Positions 27,508-34,963 of a stretch of DNA of 64,000 nt are shown one piece after another (positions within the stretch are counted from its first letter, which is position 1; every line of letters begins with the position of its first letter). A model generated the notes under the pieces. That model searched no databases. It had not been told where the DNA came from and saw only the letters and a program-made list of their open reading frames with translations. A program made the translations under genes and the position numbers. This stretch comes from Nocardioides kribbensis (GTDB lineage: Bacteria; Actinomycetota; Actinomycetes; Propionibacteriales; Nocardioidaceae): the NCBI RefSeq assembly GCF_015070375.1, contig NZ_JADCLL010000005.1, positions 310,001 to 374,000 of the forward strand, read 5' to 3'.

Positions 27508-27828
27508 CTAGGAGCCGGCGCGAGCGTCGCGACGCTCCTGGAGCCGCTGCTGCGCGGCCTCCAGGTAGGCCAGGCAGGGCGCCTCGGCCTCGGGGTGACG
27601 CTCGGTGAGGTGGAAGGTCCAGCGGTCCATGGCCGCGAGGTAGCCGTTGTCCTCGCCGGGGCGGAAGGTCCACCAGGCGCGGGTGCCCTTGGCCGTCGTG
27701 GTCGAGCAGCGCACACAGCTGATCTTGTAGACGAAGGCCTCGTCGGCCCCCACCTCGATCCGCACCAGCGCCAGGGCACCGCCCTCGGCCTTGGCCTTGC
27801 GCTCGCGCGCCGATCGGCTCGCCACCAT
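27508..27828 (-). CDS. Uncharacterised protein, 106 aa
   Basis: A small protein with a basic start (MVASRSARERKAKAEGG), one C-x2-C pair (SCVRCSTTT), aromatic residues (RAWWTFRPGEDNGYLAAMDRW) and a charged helical end. I do not recognise the family; a metal- or nucleic-acid-binding role is only a guess. The ATG has a clear GAGGAGG 5 nt upstream, unlike the leaderless neighbours. It lies 67 bp downstream of coaE on the same strand. Confidence 0.65.
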   Translation of the reverse strand: MVASRSARERKAKAEGGALALVRIEVGADEAFVYKISCVRCSTTTAKGTRAWWTFRPGEDNGYLAAMDRWTFHLTERHPEAEAPCLAYLEAAQQRLQERRDARAGS

Positions 27829-27895
27829 GTCGACCTCCTCGTCGTCGACCTGCGAGGCTACCGCCGCGCCGGCCGCGTCCCCGCAGCGCGGCGCC

Positions 27896-28483
27896 TCACC
27901 CGTCGACCAGACGCGCGTGCACCTCGGCCACCCGGGCGCGCAGGTCCTCCAGCGAGCCGGTGTTGTCCACGACGTACGTCGCCACCGCGCGGCGCTGCTC
28001 GCGGGTGGCCTGGGCGGCGATGCGCGACTCGGCGTCCTCCCGGGTCCAGCCCCGGTGGGCGACCATGCGCTCGAGCTGGAGCTCACGCGGGGCGTCGACG
28101 ACGACCACGGCGTCGAAGTCGCCGGCGCGCCCCGACTCCACCAGCAGCGGGATGTCGTGGACGACCAGGTCGTCGGGCCCGGCGGCCGCCTCGGCCTCGG
28201 CGTAGCGCTCGAAGACCAGCGGGTGCACGATCGCCTCGAGGCGACGCCGCGCCTGCTCGTCGCCGAACACCAGCCGCCCCATCGCGGGCCGGTCGAGGTC
28301 GCCCTCGGGGGTCAGCAGCCCCTCACCGAACTCCTCGACCACCCGGGCCAGCCCCGGGGTGCCCCGCTCGACCACCTCGCGGGCGAGCTGGTCGGCGTCG
28401 ATGACGACGGCGCCCAGCTCGCGCAACAGGCCCGAGACCGTGCTCTTGCCCGAGGCCACGCCCCCGGTCAGTCCGACGCGCAC
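27896..28483 (-). CDS. coaE: Dephospho-CoA kinase
   Basis: A 195-aa P-loop kinase that phosphorylates dephospho-CoA, the last step of coenzyme A synthesis. Walker A GGVASGKST is at residues 7-15, followed by VIDADQLAREVVERG and HDIPLLVESG. The length is bacterial-typical, without the extra C-terminal UPF0157 domain of the mycobacterial enzyme. Its GTG start is 1 nt after the stop of the sulfotransferase gene. In many actinobacteria coaE sits next to rpsA; here a sulfotransferase separates them. Confidence 0.94.
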   Translation of the reverse strand: MRVGLTGGVASGKSTVSGLLRELGAVVIDADQLAREVVERGTPGLARVVEEFGEGLLTPEGDLDRPAMGRLVFGDEQARRRLEAIVHPLVFERYAEAEAAAGPDDLVVHDIPLLVESGRAGDFDAVVVVDAPRELQLERMVAHRGWTREDAESRIAAQATREQRRAVATYVVDNTGSLEDLRARVAEVHARLVDG

Positions 28484-28484
28484 C

Positions 28485-29114
28485 TCAGAACTCGTAGCCG
28501 AAGCGCTTGAGGTCGCGGGCGAAGACCTCGGCGACCTTGTCGCGCATCGCGTCGGTGTAGCGCTCGCGGTAGTCGGTGGGGGTGCCGGAGTTCAGCCGCG
28601 GGATCTCCGTGGGCCACTCGGCGCCGAGACGGTCGAGCACGGTGCGCAGGTCGGCCTCGAAGCTCTCCTGGCGACCGATGAAGTCGGCCGTGCGCTGCTT
28701 GGTGCGCAGGTAGGCGATCTGGGGGCTGTTGAGCTGCCCCTGCCGGTCGAGCCCCTCCATCACGAACGACTCGAAGTCGGGGTAGCGCTCCTGCACCAGG
28801 CGCCACAGCCGGTTGCCCGCGAGCCGCTCGGCGGCCTTGGCGTTGCCCTCGGCGACGTAGCGCTCGTTGCGCTTGATCATGGAGTGCCACGACAGCAGCC
28901 GGGCCCACGGGTTGCGCACGAAGCCGAAGATCCAGTAGTCGGCGAGCTCGGGGTGCTGCCTGAGCGCCGGACCCAGCTGGGCGTGGCGGCCCTGCGGCAG
29001 GTCGCGCACGTAGGCGACGTCGGGCAGCACCGCCTGGAGCATCGAGTCGATGGTCGACCCGCCGGTCTTCTGCACGTGGACGAAGAGCACGCGCGCCTCG
29101 TGGGAGACCATCAT
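28485..29114 (-). CDS. Sulfotransferase family protein
   Basis: A 209-aa protein with the PAPS-binding loop VHVQKTGGST near the N-terminus (5'-phosphosulfate loop) and FGFVRNPWARLLSWH as the 3'-phosphate block, as in family 2 carbohydrate sulfotransferases. It probably transfers sulfate to a glycan or small molecule; the acceptor is unknown. The first ATG of the MM pair is 7 nt after TACTTT (29122-29127), so it has its own leaderless promoter and probably carries coaE on the same transcript. Confidence 0.82.
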   Translation of the reverse strand: MMVSHEARVLFVHVQKTGGSTIDSMLQAVLPDVAYVRDLPQGRHAQLGPALRQHPELADYWIFGFVRNPWARLLSWHSMIKRNERYVAEGNAKAAERLAGNRLWRLVQERYPDFESFVMEGLDRQGQLNSPQIAYLRTKQRTADFIGRQESFEADLRTVLDRLGAEWPTEIPRLNSGTPTDYRERYTDAMRDKVAEVFARDLKRFGYEF

Positions 29115-29121
29115 GGGCGGC

Positions 29122-29127
29122 AAAGTA
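29122..29127 (-). promoter_or_regulatory. Leaderless -10 box of the sulfotransferase-coaE unit
   Basis: TACTTT ends 7 nt before the ATG at 29114. Confidence 0.55.
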
Positions 29128-29149
29128 CCAGCCCCGCCCGCCGACGCCA

Positions 29150-29185
29150 CGAGGGCCCGGCCACCTCTCGGTGACCGGGCCCTCG
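29150..29185. terminator. Terminator of rpsA
   Basis: 11-bp stem CGAGGGCCCGG/CCGGGCCCTCG with a 14-nt loop, between the rpsA stop and the sulfotransferase promoter. Confidence 0.75.
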
Positions 29186-29223
29186 GGCGTCGTGCGGGTG
29201 CTGCGTGGTGCGGGTGCTGCAGG

Positions 29224-30699
29224 TCAGCTCGCGCCGCCGGTGAGCTTCTCGCGCAGGGCCTGGAGCGCCTCGTCGGAGGCCAGCGAACCGCCCTCGGACT
29301 CCGTCTCGTCCTCGGTCGAGCCCGAGGAGTACGACGTGGCCTCGCCGGCCTCGACCTCGGCCACCTTGGCCTCGGCCTGCTGCTTGACGTGGGCCTCCCA
29401 GCGAGCGTGCGCCTTGGCGTACTGCTCCTCCCAGACCGCACGCTGCTCGTCGAAGCCCTCGAGCCACTCGCCCGTCTCGGGGTCGAAGCCCTCGGGGTAG
29501 ACGTAGTTGCCCTGCTCGTCGTAGGTCGCGGTCATGCCGTAGAGGGTCGGGTCGAACTCCTCCACGTCGGCGGCCGCGGCGGTCTCGTTGGCCTGCTTGA
29601 GCGACAGCGAGATGCGACGACGCTCGAGGTCGATGTCGATGATCTTGACCATGACGTCGTCGTTGACCTGGACGACCTGCTCGGGGATCTCGACGTGACG
29701 CTCGGCGAGCTCGGAGATGTGCACCAGGCCCTCGATGCCCTCCTCGACACGGACGAACGAGCCGAAGGGCACCAGCTTGGTGACCTTGCCGGGCACGATC
29801 TGACCGATCTGGTGGGTCCGGGCGAAGTGCTGCCACGGGTCCTCCTGCGTCGCCTTGAGCGACAGGGAGACACGCTCGCGGTCCATGTCGACGTCGAGCA
29901 CCTCGACGGTGACCTCGTCGCCCACGGCGACGACCTCGGAGGGGTGGTCGATGTGCTTCCAGGACAGCTCCGAGACGTGCACCAGACCGTCGACGCCGCC
30001 GAGGTCCACGAACGCACCGAAGTTGACGATCGAGGAGACGACGCCCTTGCGGATCTGACCCTTCTGCAGCTGGGTCAGGAAGCCGTGGCGGACCTCCGAC
30101 TGGGTCTGCTCGAGCCAGGCACGGCGCGACAGGACCACGTTGTTGCGGTTCTTGTCGAGCTCGATGATCTTGGCCTCGAGGGTCTGGCCGACGTAGGGCT
30201 GCAGGTCGCGGACGCGACGCATCTCCACGAGGGAGGCCGGCAGGAAGCCGCGCAGGCCGATGTCGAGGATGAGGCCGCCCTTGACGACCTCGATGACGGT
30301 GCCCTCGACGACGCCGTCCTCCTCCTTGACCTGCTCGATGGTGCCCCAGGCGCGCTCGTACTGGGCGCGCTTCTTGGACAGGATCAGGCGGCCTTCCTTG
30401 TCCTCCTTCTGGAGGACCAGGGCCTCGACCTCGTCGCCGACCGAGACGACCTCGGCGGGGTCGACGTCGTGCTTGATCGACAGCTCACGCGAGGGGATGA
30501 CGCCCTCGGTCTTGTAGCCGATGTCCAGCAGGACCTCGTCGCGGTCGACCTTCACGATGGTGCCGGCGACGATGTCGCCGTCGTTGAAGTACTTGATCGT
30601 CGCGTCGATGGCGGCGAGGAAGTCCTCTTCCGACCCGATGTCGTTGATCGCGACCTGAGGCGCGTCGTAGTCGGGAAGAATGGAGATGGTGCTCGTCAT
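29224..30699 (-). CDS. rpsA: 30S ribosomal protein S1
   Basis: A 491-aa actinobacterial S1 with four S1 RNA-binding repeats, starting around residues 35, 120, 205 and 290. Typical blocks are VLLDIGYKTEGVIP, GGLILDIGLRGFLPASL, FGAFVDLGGVDGLVHVSELS and FGSFVRVEEGIEGLVHISEL. It helps load mRNA on the ribosome. An acidic unstructured tail follows. The ATG is preceded by AAGGAA about 13 nt upstream, a weak site. That S1 expression can be unusual at initiation is general knowledge, not evidence here. Confidence 0.96.
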   Translation of the reverse strand: MTSTISILPDYDAPQVAINDIGSEEDFLAAIDATIKYFNDGDIVAGTIVKVDRDEVLLDIGYKTEGVIPSRELSIKHDVDPAEVVSVGDEVEALVLQKEDKEGRLILSKKRAQYERAWGTIEQVKEEDGVVEGTVIEVVKGGLILDIGLRGFLPASLVEMRRVRDLQPYVGQTLEAKIIELDKNRNNVVLSRRAWLEQTQSEVRHGFLTQLQKGQIRKGVVSSIVNFGAFVDLGGVDGLVHVSELSWKHIDHPSEVVAVGDEVTVEVLDVDMDRERVSLSLKATQEDPWQHFARTHQIGQIVPGKVTKLVPFGSFVRVEEGIEGLVHISELAERHVEIPEQVVQVNDDVMVKIIDIDLERRRISLSLKQANETAAAADVEEFDPTLYGMTATYDEQGNYVYPEGFDPETGEWLEGFDEQRAVWEEQYAKAHARWEAHVKQQAEAKVAEVEAGEATSYSSGSTEDETESEGGSLASDEALQALREKLTGGAS

Positions 30700-30940
30700 A
30701 AGGGAAGTGTTTCCTTGGATGGGCAGAAGTCGTGCGGGCACGCCCGAGGTCGGGTTTCACTACCGGTGGATCGGTGCCCGGGGCGATCGCGACGCGGTGG
30801 GCGAGGCGGCTGGGCGTGGTAGCGAGCGAGGGTCCACTCCGTCTGGGACGCAGGCAGACTTCAGGCGTCTGGCCAGACTACGCCGCGGCGCGCGCGGCAG
30901 TCCAACCCGCACCCCTGTGCCGACGCGCCTTCGGCGGGGC

Positions 30941-31966
30941 TCAGCCCGGGGGCTCGTCGACCGCCGCGTCGCCGGCGCGGGCGATCGCGCGGAGCAGGAC
31001 GTCGGCGCGTGCGGCGGCGGGGTTGGCGTCGCGGCGCGAGGCGAGGTCGACCAGCGCCGCGAGGTCGGCGGCCCGGGCGAGCACCAGGGCCTCCTCCGCG
31101 CTGACGCCCAGGGCGTCGGCGTACGTCGCGACGGCGGCGTCCTGGAAGACCGGGGCCCGGTGGTGGCGCACGAGGTTGCCCAGGTCGGTGAAGGGCAGCC
31201 CCGCGTGGGCGTACTCCCAGTCGACGAGGCCGGTGAGCCGCTCGCCGGCCGGGCGGGCGGGGTCGAGGAGCAGGTTCTTGGGGTTGGCGTCGCTGTGCAC
31301 GAGGCACACCCCGTCGACGGCGTCGAGCGCCTCCTGGGCGTCGACGGCGGCCGCGCGCAGGCCCGTCCACTCCGCCGGCGTGAGGTGGCCGAGACGGTCG
31401 GCGTAGACCTCCACCAGCGCCGGCAGGCCGTCGACGTCGTAGGGCGGCTCGTGCACCCCGACGCTGAGGTCGGCGTCGACGAAGGGGCCCCAGCGCAGCA
31501 TCCGGATCCCCGCCAGCCGCGCCAGCGCCGCGCCGAGCTCCTCGCCCAGGGCGGCCAGCTCCTCGTCGGAGGCGAGCTCGGCGCTCGCCCCCGCCGACCC
31601 CGCGGGCGGGTCGGCCAGCGGGTCGGCGCGGCGCAGGACCAGGTCGCCGCGCGTGCCCGGCAGGAAGGAGGTGACCAGCAGGCCCGGCAGTCCGCGGTCG
31701 GGGTCGCCGTGCCTGACCTCGAGCACCTGCGGCACCGGCACCGTGCCGCGCGCCAGCCGCAGCACCGCCGCGTCGACCGACGGCGCGGCCGGCCCCCGGC
31801 CGCCGGCGTAGATCCGCACGACCGAGCGCTCACCCCCGGTCTCGGCCAGGAACGTCTCCCCGGAGTAGCCGCCCTCGAGCGGTCGGAGGCCCGCCGCGAG
31901 ACCGCCGGGGGCGCCGGCGTGCTCGGAGGCGGGCCCGGGGGCGTGCTCGGAGGGGGGCACCGTCAT
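30941..31966 (-). CDS. Kinase-fold phosphotransferase (APH family)
   Basis: A 341-aa aminoglycoside/choline-kinase-like protein. The catalytic loop HSDANPKNLLLD (H-x-D-x4-N) and the metal-binding LVDWEYA are intact. It would phosphorylate a small hydroxyl compound with ATP; antibiotic resistance cannot be assumed. A CAGCAT -10-like box lies 7 nt before the ATG. Its promoter is back-to-back with that of the decapeptide-repeat gene (55 bp between starts). Confidence 0.83.
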   Translation of the reverse strand: MTVPPSEHAPGPASEHAGAPGGLAAGLRPLEGGYSGETFLAETGGERSVVRIYAGGRGPAAPSVDAAVLRLARGTVPVPQVLEVRHGDPDRGLPGLLVTSFLPGTRGDLVLRRADPLADPPAGSAGASAELASDEELAALGEELGAALARLAGIRMLRWGPFVDADLSVGVHEPPYDVDGLPALVEVYADRLGHLTPAEWTGLRAAAVDAQEALDAVDGVCLVHSDANPKNLLLDPARPAGERLTGLVDWEYAHAGLPFTDLGNLVRHHRAPVFQDAAVATYADALGVSAEEALVLARAADLAALVDLASRRDANPAAARADVLLRAIARAGDAAVDEPPG

Positions 31967-31973
31967 GGCCAGG

Positions 31974-31979
31974 ATGCTG
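31974..31979 (-). promoter_or_regulatory. Possible leaderless -10 box of the APH-family gene
   Basis: CAGCAT ends 7 nt before the ATG at 31966. Confidence 0.35.
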
Positions 31980-32009
31980 CCACGGCCTCCGCGCGACGGC
32001 GCTGCGCCG

Positions 32010-32015
32010 TACGGT
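32010..32015 (+). promoter_or_regulatory. Leaderless -10 box of the decapeptide-repeat gene
   Basis: TACGGT ends 6 nt before the GTG at 32022. Confidence 0.55.
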
Positions 32016-32021
32016 GAACCC

Positions 32022-32924
32022 GTGAGTCCCGACGTGCCCAGCCGCCCCGCCCCCCGCTCCCCGCGTCGACCGGCGCCGGGCTGGCCCGCGGGCCTGCCGC
32101 GGGAGGTGCCGCGCGACCTCGGCGGCGTGCTGGGTGTGCTCGGCGAGGCGGCCAGGCTCCCCGTGCGGGTCGGGGTCGCCGCCACCCAGACGACGCTCCA
32201 GCTGGGCCGTCTCGCGGCTCCCGACGGGCCCGTGCGCCGTCCGGGCGGCTACGCCGACCTGGTGCTGCGGGTCATCGGCGAGCACGGCTACGCCCAGCAG
32301 CTGGTGGAGCTGCTCACCGACGAGGACGGCCCGATGCGGCTGGCCCGCACCGTCAACGAGCTGATGGAGCCCGGTCGTCCGGTCGCCCGCCTGCTCGAGC
32401 GCGACGGTCTGCTCGACCGGCTGCTGGCCGACGAGGGCCCGCTGGCCCGGCTCACCGCCGCCGACGGCGGGCTGGAGCGGCTGCTGGGGCCCGACGGCCC
32501 GGTCGAGCGGCTGCTGGCCCCCGACGGGGCGCTCGAGCGGCTGCTCGCCGAGGGTGGCGCGCTCGACCAGCTCATCGCCCACGAGGGCGTGCTCGACCGG
32601 CTGCTGCAGACCGGCGGCGCGCTCGACCGGCTCACCGCCGCCGACGGGGTGCTCGACCAGGTGCTGCGCCCGGACGGGCTGGCCGACCGGATGCTCACCG
32701 AGGACGGCTTCGTGGAGAAGCTCATCGCCGACGGCGGCACCCTCGACCAGCTCGTGGCGCTCGGCGCCACGCTCGAGGGCATCCAGCCGCGCCTGGTGGA
32801 GCTGGCCCGGATCGTGCCGGCGCTCGCCGAGTCGGCCGACGCGCTCGGTCGGGCCGTCGGCCCGCTGGGCGACCTGGCCGGCCGCCTGCCCGGGCGCCGC
32901 AAGCCGACGCCGCTCGCGCCGTGA
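32022..32924 (+). CDS. Decapeptide-repeat protein, function unknown
   Basis: A 300-aa protein. Residues 121-250 are 13 uninterrupted 10-residue repeats without a single indel, consensus L-(E/D)-R-L-L-A-x-(D/E/G)-G-x; examples are LERLLGPDGP, VERLLAPDGA, LERLLAEGGA, LDRLLQTGGA. Leu at positions 1, 4 and 5 and Gly at 9 suggest short amphipathic helices joined by Gly turns, a solenoid or membrane-surface rod. The N-terminus (1-65) is Pro/Arg-rich; the C-terminus is helical, then basic. It has no signal peptide. GTGA overlap with the next gene, a methyltransferase. I know no named family for it. Confidence 0.8.
   Translation: MSPDVPSRPAPRSPRRPAPGWPAGLPREVPRDLGGVLGVLGEAARLPVRVGVAATQTTLQLGRLAAPDGPVRRPGGYADLVLRVIGEHGYAQQLVELLTDEDGPMRLARTVNELMEPGRPVARLLERDGLLDRLLADEGPLARLTAADGGLERLLGPDGPVERLLAPDGALERLLAEGGALDQLIAHEGVLDRLLQTGGALDRLTAADGVLDQVLRPDGLADRMLTEDGFVEKLIADGGTLDQLVALGATLEGIQPRLVELARIVPALAESADALGRAVGPLGDLAGRLPGRRKPTPLAP
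32382..32771 (+). repeat. 30-bp coding repeats (13 copies) encoding decapeptides
   Basis: The 13 decapeptide units are encoded by diverged 30-bp repeats, many containing the core CGGCTGCT or CGGCTCA. The protein register is exact though the DNA copies differ, which points to old duplications kept by selection on the protein. Confidence 0.8.
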
Positions 32925-33778
32925 GCGCCCTGCCGCCGCAGCCCGACCAGGCGCCCGACTCCCGCTCCCACCCGCCCCTCCCGCCGGTGCGGGTGGAGCG
33001 CCGCGACGTCGGCGAGGAGGAGTCGCGGCGCGCCAACGGCCCCGACTGGGACCGCTACGCCGACGACTACCAGGCCACCCACGGGGAGTTCCTCGGCGAC
33101 GCCGGCTTCGTGTGGGGCCCGGAGGGCCTGACCGAGGCCGAGGCCGGCGTGCTCGGCCCGGTGGCGGGCCGCGACGTGCTCGAGGTCGGCTCGGGCGCCG
33201 GGCAGTGCAGCCGCTGGGTGCGCGACCAGGGCGGACGCTCCTTCGGCGTCGACCTGTCCTACCGCCAGCTCCAGCACTCGCGGCGCATCGACGAGGGCAC
33301 CGGCGTGGTCGTGCCCTCGGTGCAGGCGACCGCCACCCACCTCCCCTTCGCCGACGCCTCCTTCGACGCCGTGTTCTCCTCCTTCGGGGCGCTGCAGTTC
33401 GTGCGCGACCTCGACCGGGCCGTGGCCGAGACCGCGCGGGTGCTGCGACCGGGCGGCCGCTTCGCCTTCTCCATCACCCACCCGACGCGCTGGATGTTCC
33501 CCGACGACCCCGGCGAGGCCGGCCTGGTCGCGTCGCAGTCCTACTGGGACCGCACGCCCTACGTCGAGGTCGACGACGCCACCGGCGAGGTGTCGTACGT
33601 CGAGCACCACCGCACCCTCGGCGACTGGGTGGGGGTGCTGGCCGGTCACGGCTTCGCGATCGTGCGGCTGGTGGAGCCGGAGTGGCCCGAGCACCACGAC
33701 CGGGTGTGGGGCGGCTGGTCGGCCACCCGCGGCCGCTGGACCCCGGGCACCGCGATCTTCGCCTGCGACCTGCGCTGA
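32921..33778 (+). CDS. Class I SAM-dependent methyltransferase
   Basis: A 285-aa Methyltransf_11-type enzyme: motif I DVLEVGSGAGQC, acidic VDLS, FADASFDAVFSSFGALQF (post-I) and ARVLRPGGRFAFSITHP. The WDRYADDYQATHGEFLGD lead is seen in many actinobacterial methyltransferases of unknown substrate. Its GTG overlaps the stop of the decapeptide-repeat gene, so the two are coupled. A perfect hairpin follows the stop. Confidence 0.86.
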   Translation: MSALPPQPDQAPDSRSHPPLPPVRVERRDVGEEESRRANGPDWDRYADDYQATHGEFLGDAGFVWGPEGLTEAEAGVLGPVAGRDVLEVGSGAGQCSRWVRDQGGRSFGVDLSYRQLQHSRRIDEGTGVVVPSVQATATHLPFADASFDAVFSSFGALQFVRDLDRAVAETARVLRPGGRFAFSITHPTRWMFPDDPGEAGLVASQSYWDRTPYVEVDDATGEVSYVEHHRTLGDWVGVLAGHGFAIVRLVEPEWPEHHDRVWGGWSATRGRWTPGTAIFACDLR

Positions 33779-33817
33779 GCCCGCGCCGTGACGACCCGTG
33801 ACGGCCCGTGACGCCGG

Positions 33818-33847
33818 CAGGCCCCGGACCGTGTGGTCCGGGGCCTG
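33818..33847. terminator. Bidirectional terminator
   Basis: Perfect 13-bp stem CAGGCCCCGGACC with a 4-nt loop, between the methyltransferase and the convergent DUF3068 gene. Confidence 0.85.
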
Positions 33848-33898
33848 CGGGTGGTGCTGGTGGTGCGGGTGCGGCCCGCGACGGGTCCGCGAGACCGG

Positions 33899-34831
33899 TC
33901 AGCGACCGGCGGGCGTCCTGTCGCGGTGCGTCGTGCTGGCCGTGCCCGCGGTGCGCGGGCGCGCGCGCAGGAGGAGCACGGCGCCGGCGACGAGCAGCAG
34001 GCCGCCGCCGACGAAGCCGACGATCGGCACGGTGCGGGTGATGAGGTCGAGGCTGGCGATGTTCTCCTCGGCGTCGGCGACGTTGGTCGCCTGCTGGTCC
34101 TCGGTGAAGGCCAGCTGCAGGTCGAGGGCCTGCGTGCCGTCGTCGAGGTAGCGCTGCTGGTCGTCGGTCTGGTGGATGATCGCGCCGGTGCGCGGGTCGA
34201 CGTAGATCTCCTTGACGTCGTCGTAGGTGCCGTTGAGCTCGAGCAGCGCGCTGACCACGATCGGCGCGTCCTGGATCTCCACGCGGTAGACGTAGGTCTC
34301 GAGGCCCATGACGTCCTCGGTGCGGTCGTAGACCGCGTCGACGCCCTCGCCGGTCACGCTGTCGAAGTAGGTGTAGGTGGTCTTCTCCGCGTCGAAGGGC
34401 CACTTGTTGACGACGCCCTCGTGGGCCGCGGCCTGCGCCGGCAGCTCGTCGGACTCGACCGACTCGGCGGTCGTGCGGTCGGTGGCGAAGAAGTCGTCGG
34501 CACCCGACAGCACCGACTCGTCGTCGAAGGCCGGGCACTCCTCGGTGGCCTCGGTGCCGTAGACGGCGCAGGAGCGGTTGAAGAACACCGCGGTGTCGTC
34601 GCTCGAGGCCTCGCTGTCGCTCTTGGTGATGCTGAGGGCGTAGATCGGCTCCGCCGCACCCAGCTCGTTGGTGGCGGTGTCGAGGCGCGCGGCCTCACCG
34701 CTGAGCACCGTCACCGAGTCCACGTCGATTGGGGTGCGCTTGACGGCCCCCGGTGCCCACGTGAGGGCGACCACGGCCGCCACCACCAGGAATGCCCCCA
34801 GGCCCACGAGGACCCGTCCCAGAATCTTCAT
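33899..34831 (-). CDS. DUF3068 membrane-anchored envelope protein
   Basis: A 310-aa protein with an N-terminal membrane helix (ILGRVLVGLGAFLVVAAVVA), a large extracytoplasmic domain (two Cys, SCAVYGTEATEECP), and a C-terminal helix (VPIVGFVGGGLLLVAGAVLLL) with a basic end. This is the DUF3068 (PorA-like) architecture of actinobacterial envelope proteins such as mycobacterial Rv0227c (identification from memory). The ATG has GGAGG 7 nt upstream. It probably serves the neighbouring envelope cluster; the exact role is unknown. Confidence 0.85.
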   Translation of the reverse strand: MKILGRVLVGLGAFLVVAAVVALTWAPGAVKRTPIDVDSVTVLSGEAARLDTATNELGAAEPIYALSITKSDSEASSDDTAVFFNRSCAVYGTEATEECPAFDDESVLSGADDFFATDRTTAESVESDELPAQAAAHEGVVNKWPFDAEKTTYTYFDSVTGEGVDAVYDRTEDVMGLETYVYRVEIQDAPIVVSALLELNGTYDDVKEIYVDPRTGAIIHQTDDQQRYLDDGTQALDLQLAFTEDQQATNVADAEENIASLDLITRTVPIVGFVGGGLLLVAGAVLLLRARPRTAGTASTTHRDRTPAGR

Positions 34832-34905
34832 CCACTTCCCTCCCAGAAAGATCGATCGGCGAACCGTAACCCATCTGGAGGACGAAGTGTGCCTCCCGTC
34901 ACAGG

Positions 34906-34919
34906 CTGTTACCGAACAG
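34906..34919. promoter_or_regulatory. Small dyad in the 34.8-34.96 kb divergent region
   Basis: CTGTT-accg-AACAG lies between the DUF3068 gene and the rightward membrane-protein gene. This region is visibly poorer in GC than its surroundings. It may be an operator. Confidence 0.35.
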
Positions 34920-34950
34920 TAGGAATCGGTGGCCCGCGGCGCGCCTGTGC

Positions 34951-34956
34951 GAGACT
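34951..34956 (+). promoter_or_regulatory. Possible leaderless -10 box of the 34964 gene
   Basis: GAGACT (ANNNT core) ends 7 nt before the GTG at 34964. Confidence 0.4.
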
Positions 34957-34963
34957 CGCCGGC

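Noticed and set aside
23139-27779. 1,546-aa open frame on the minus strand
   Set aside because: It runs antisense to the oligopeptidase and group 2 sigma genes and shows no family motifs. It is a high-GC shadow.
30941-31966. Antibiotic resistance call for the APH-family gene
   Set aside because: The kinase fold and catalytic loop are general. Nothing in the sequence points to an aminoglycoside.
32022-32924. Leucine-rich repeat or pentapeptide-repeat label for the decapeptide protein
   Set aside because: The unit is 10 residues with a Gly turn. It does not match the 20-24-residue LRR or the A(D/N)LXX pentapeptide pattern.
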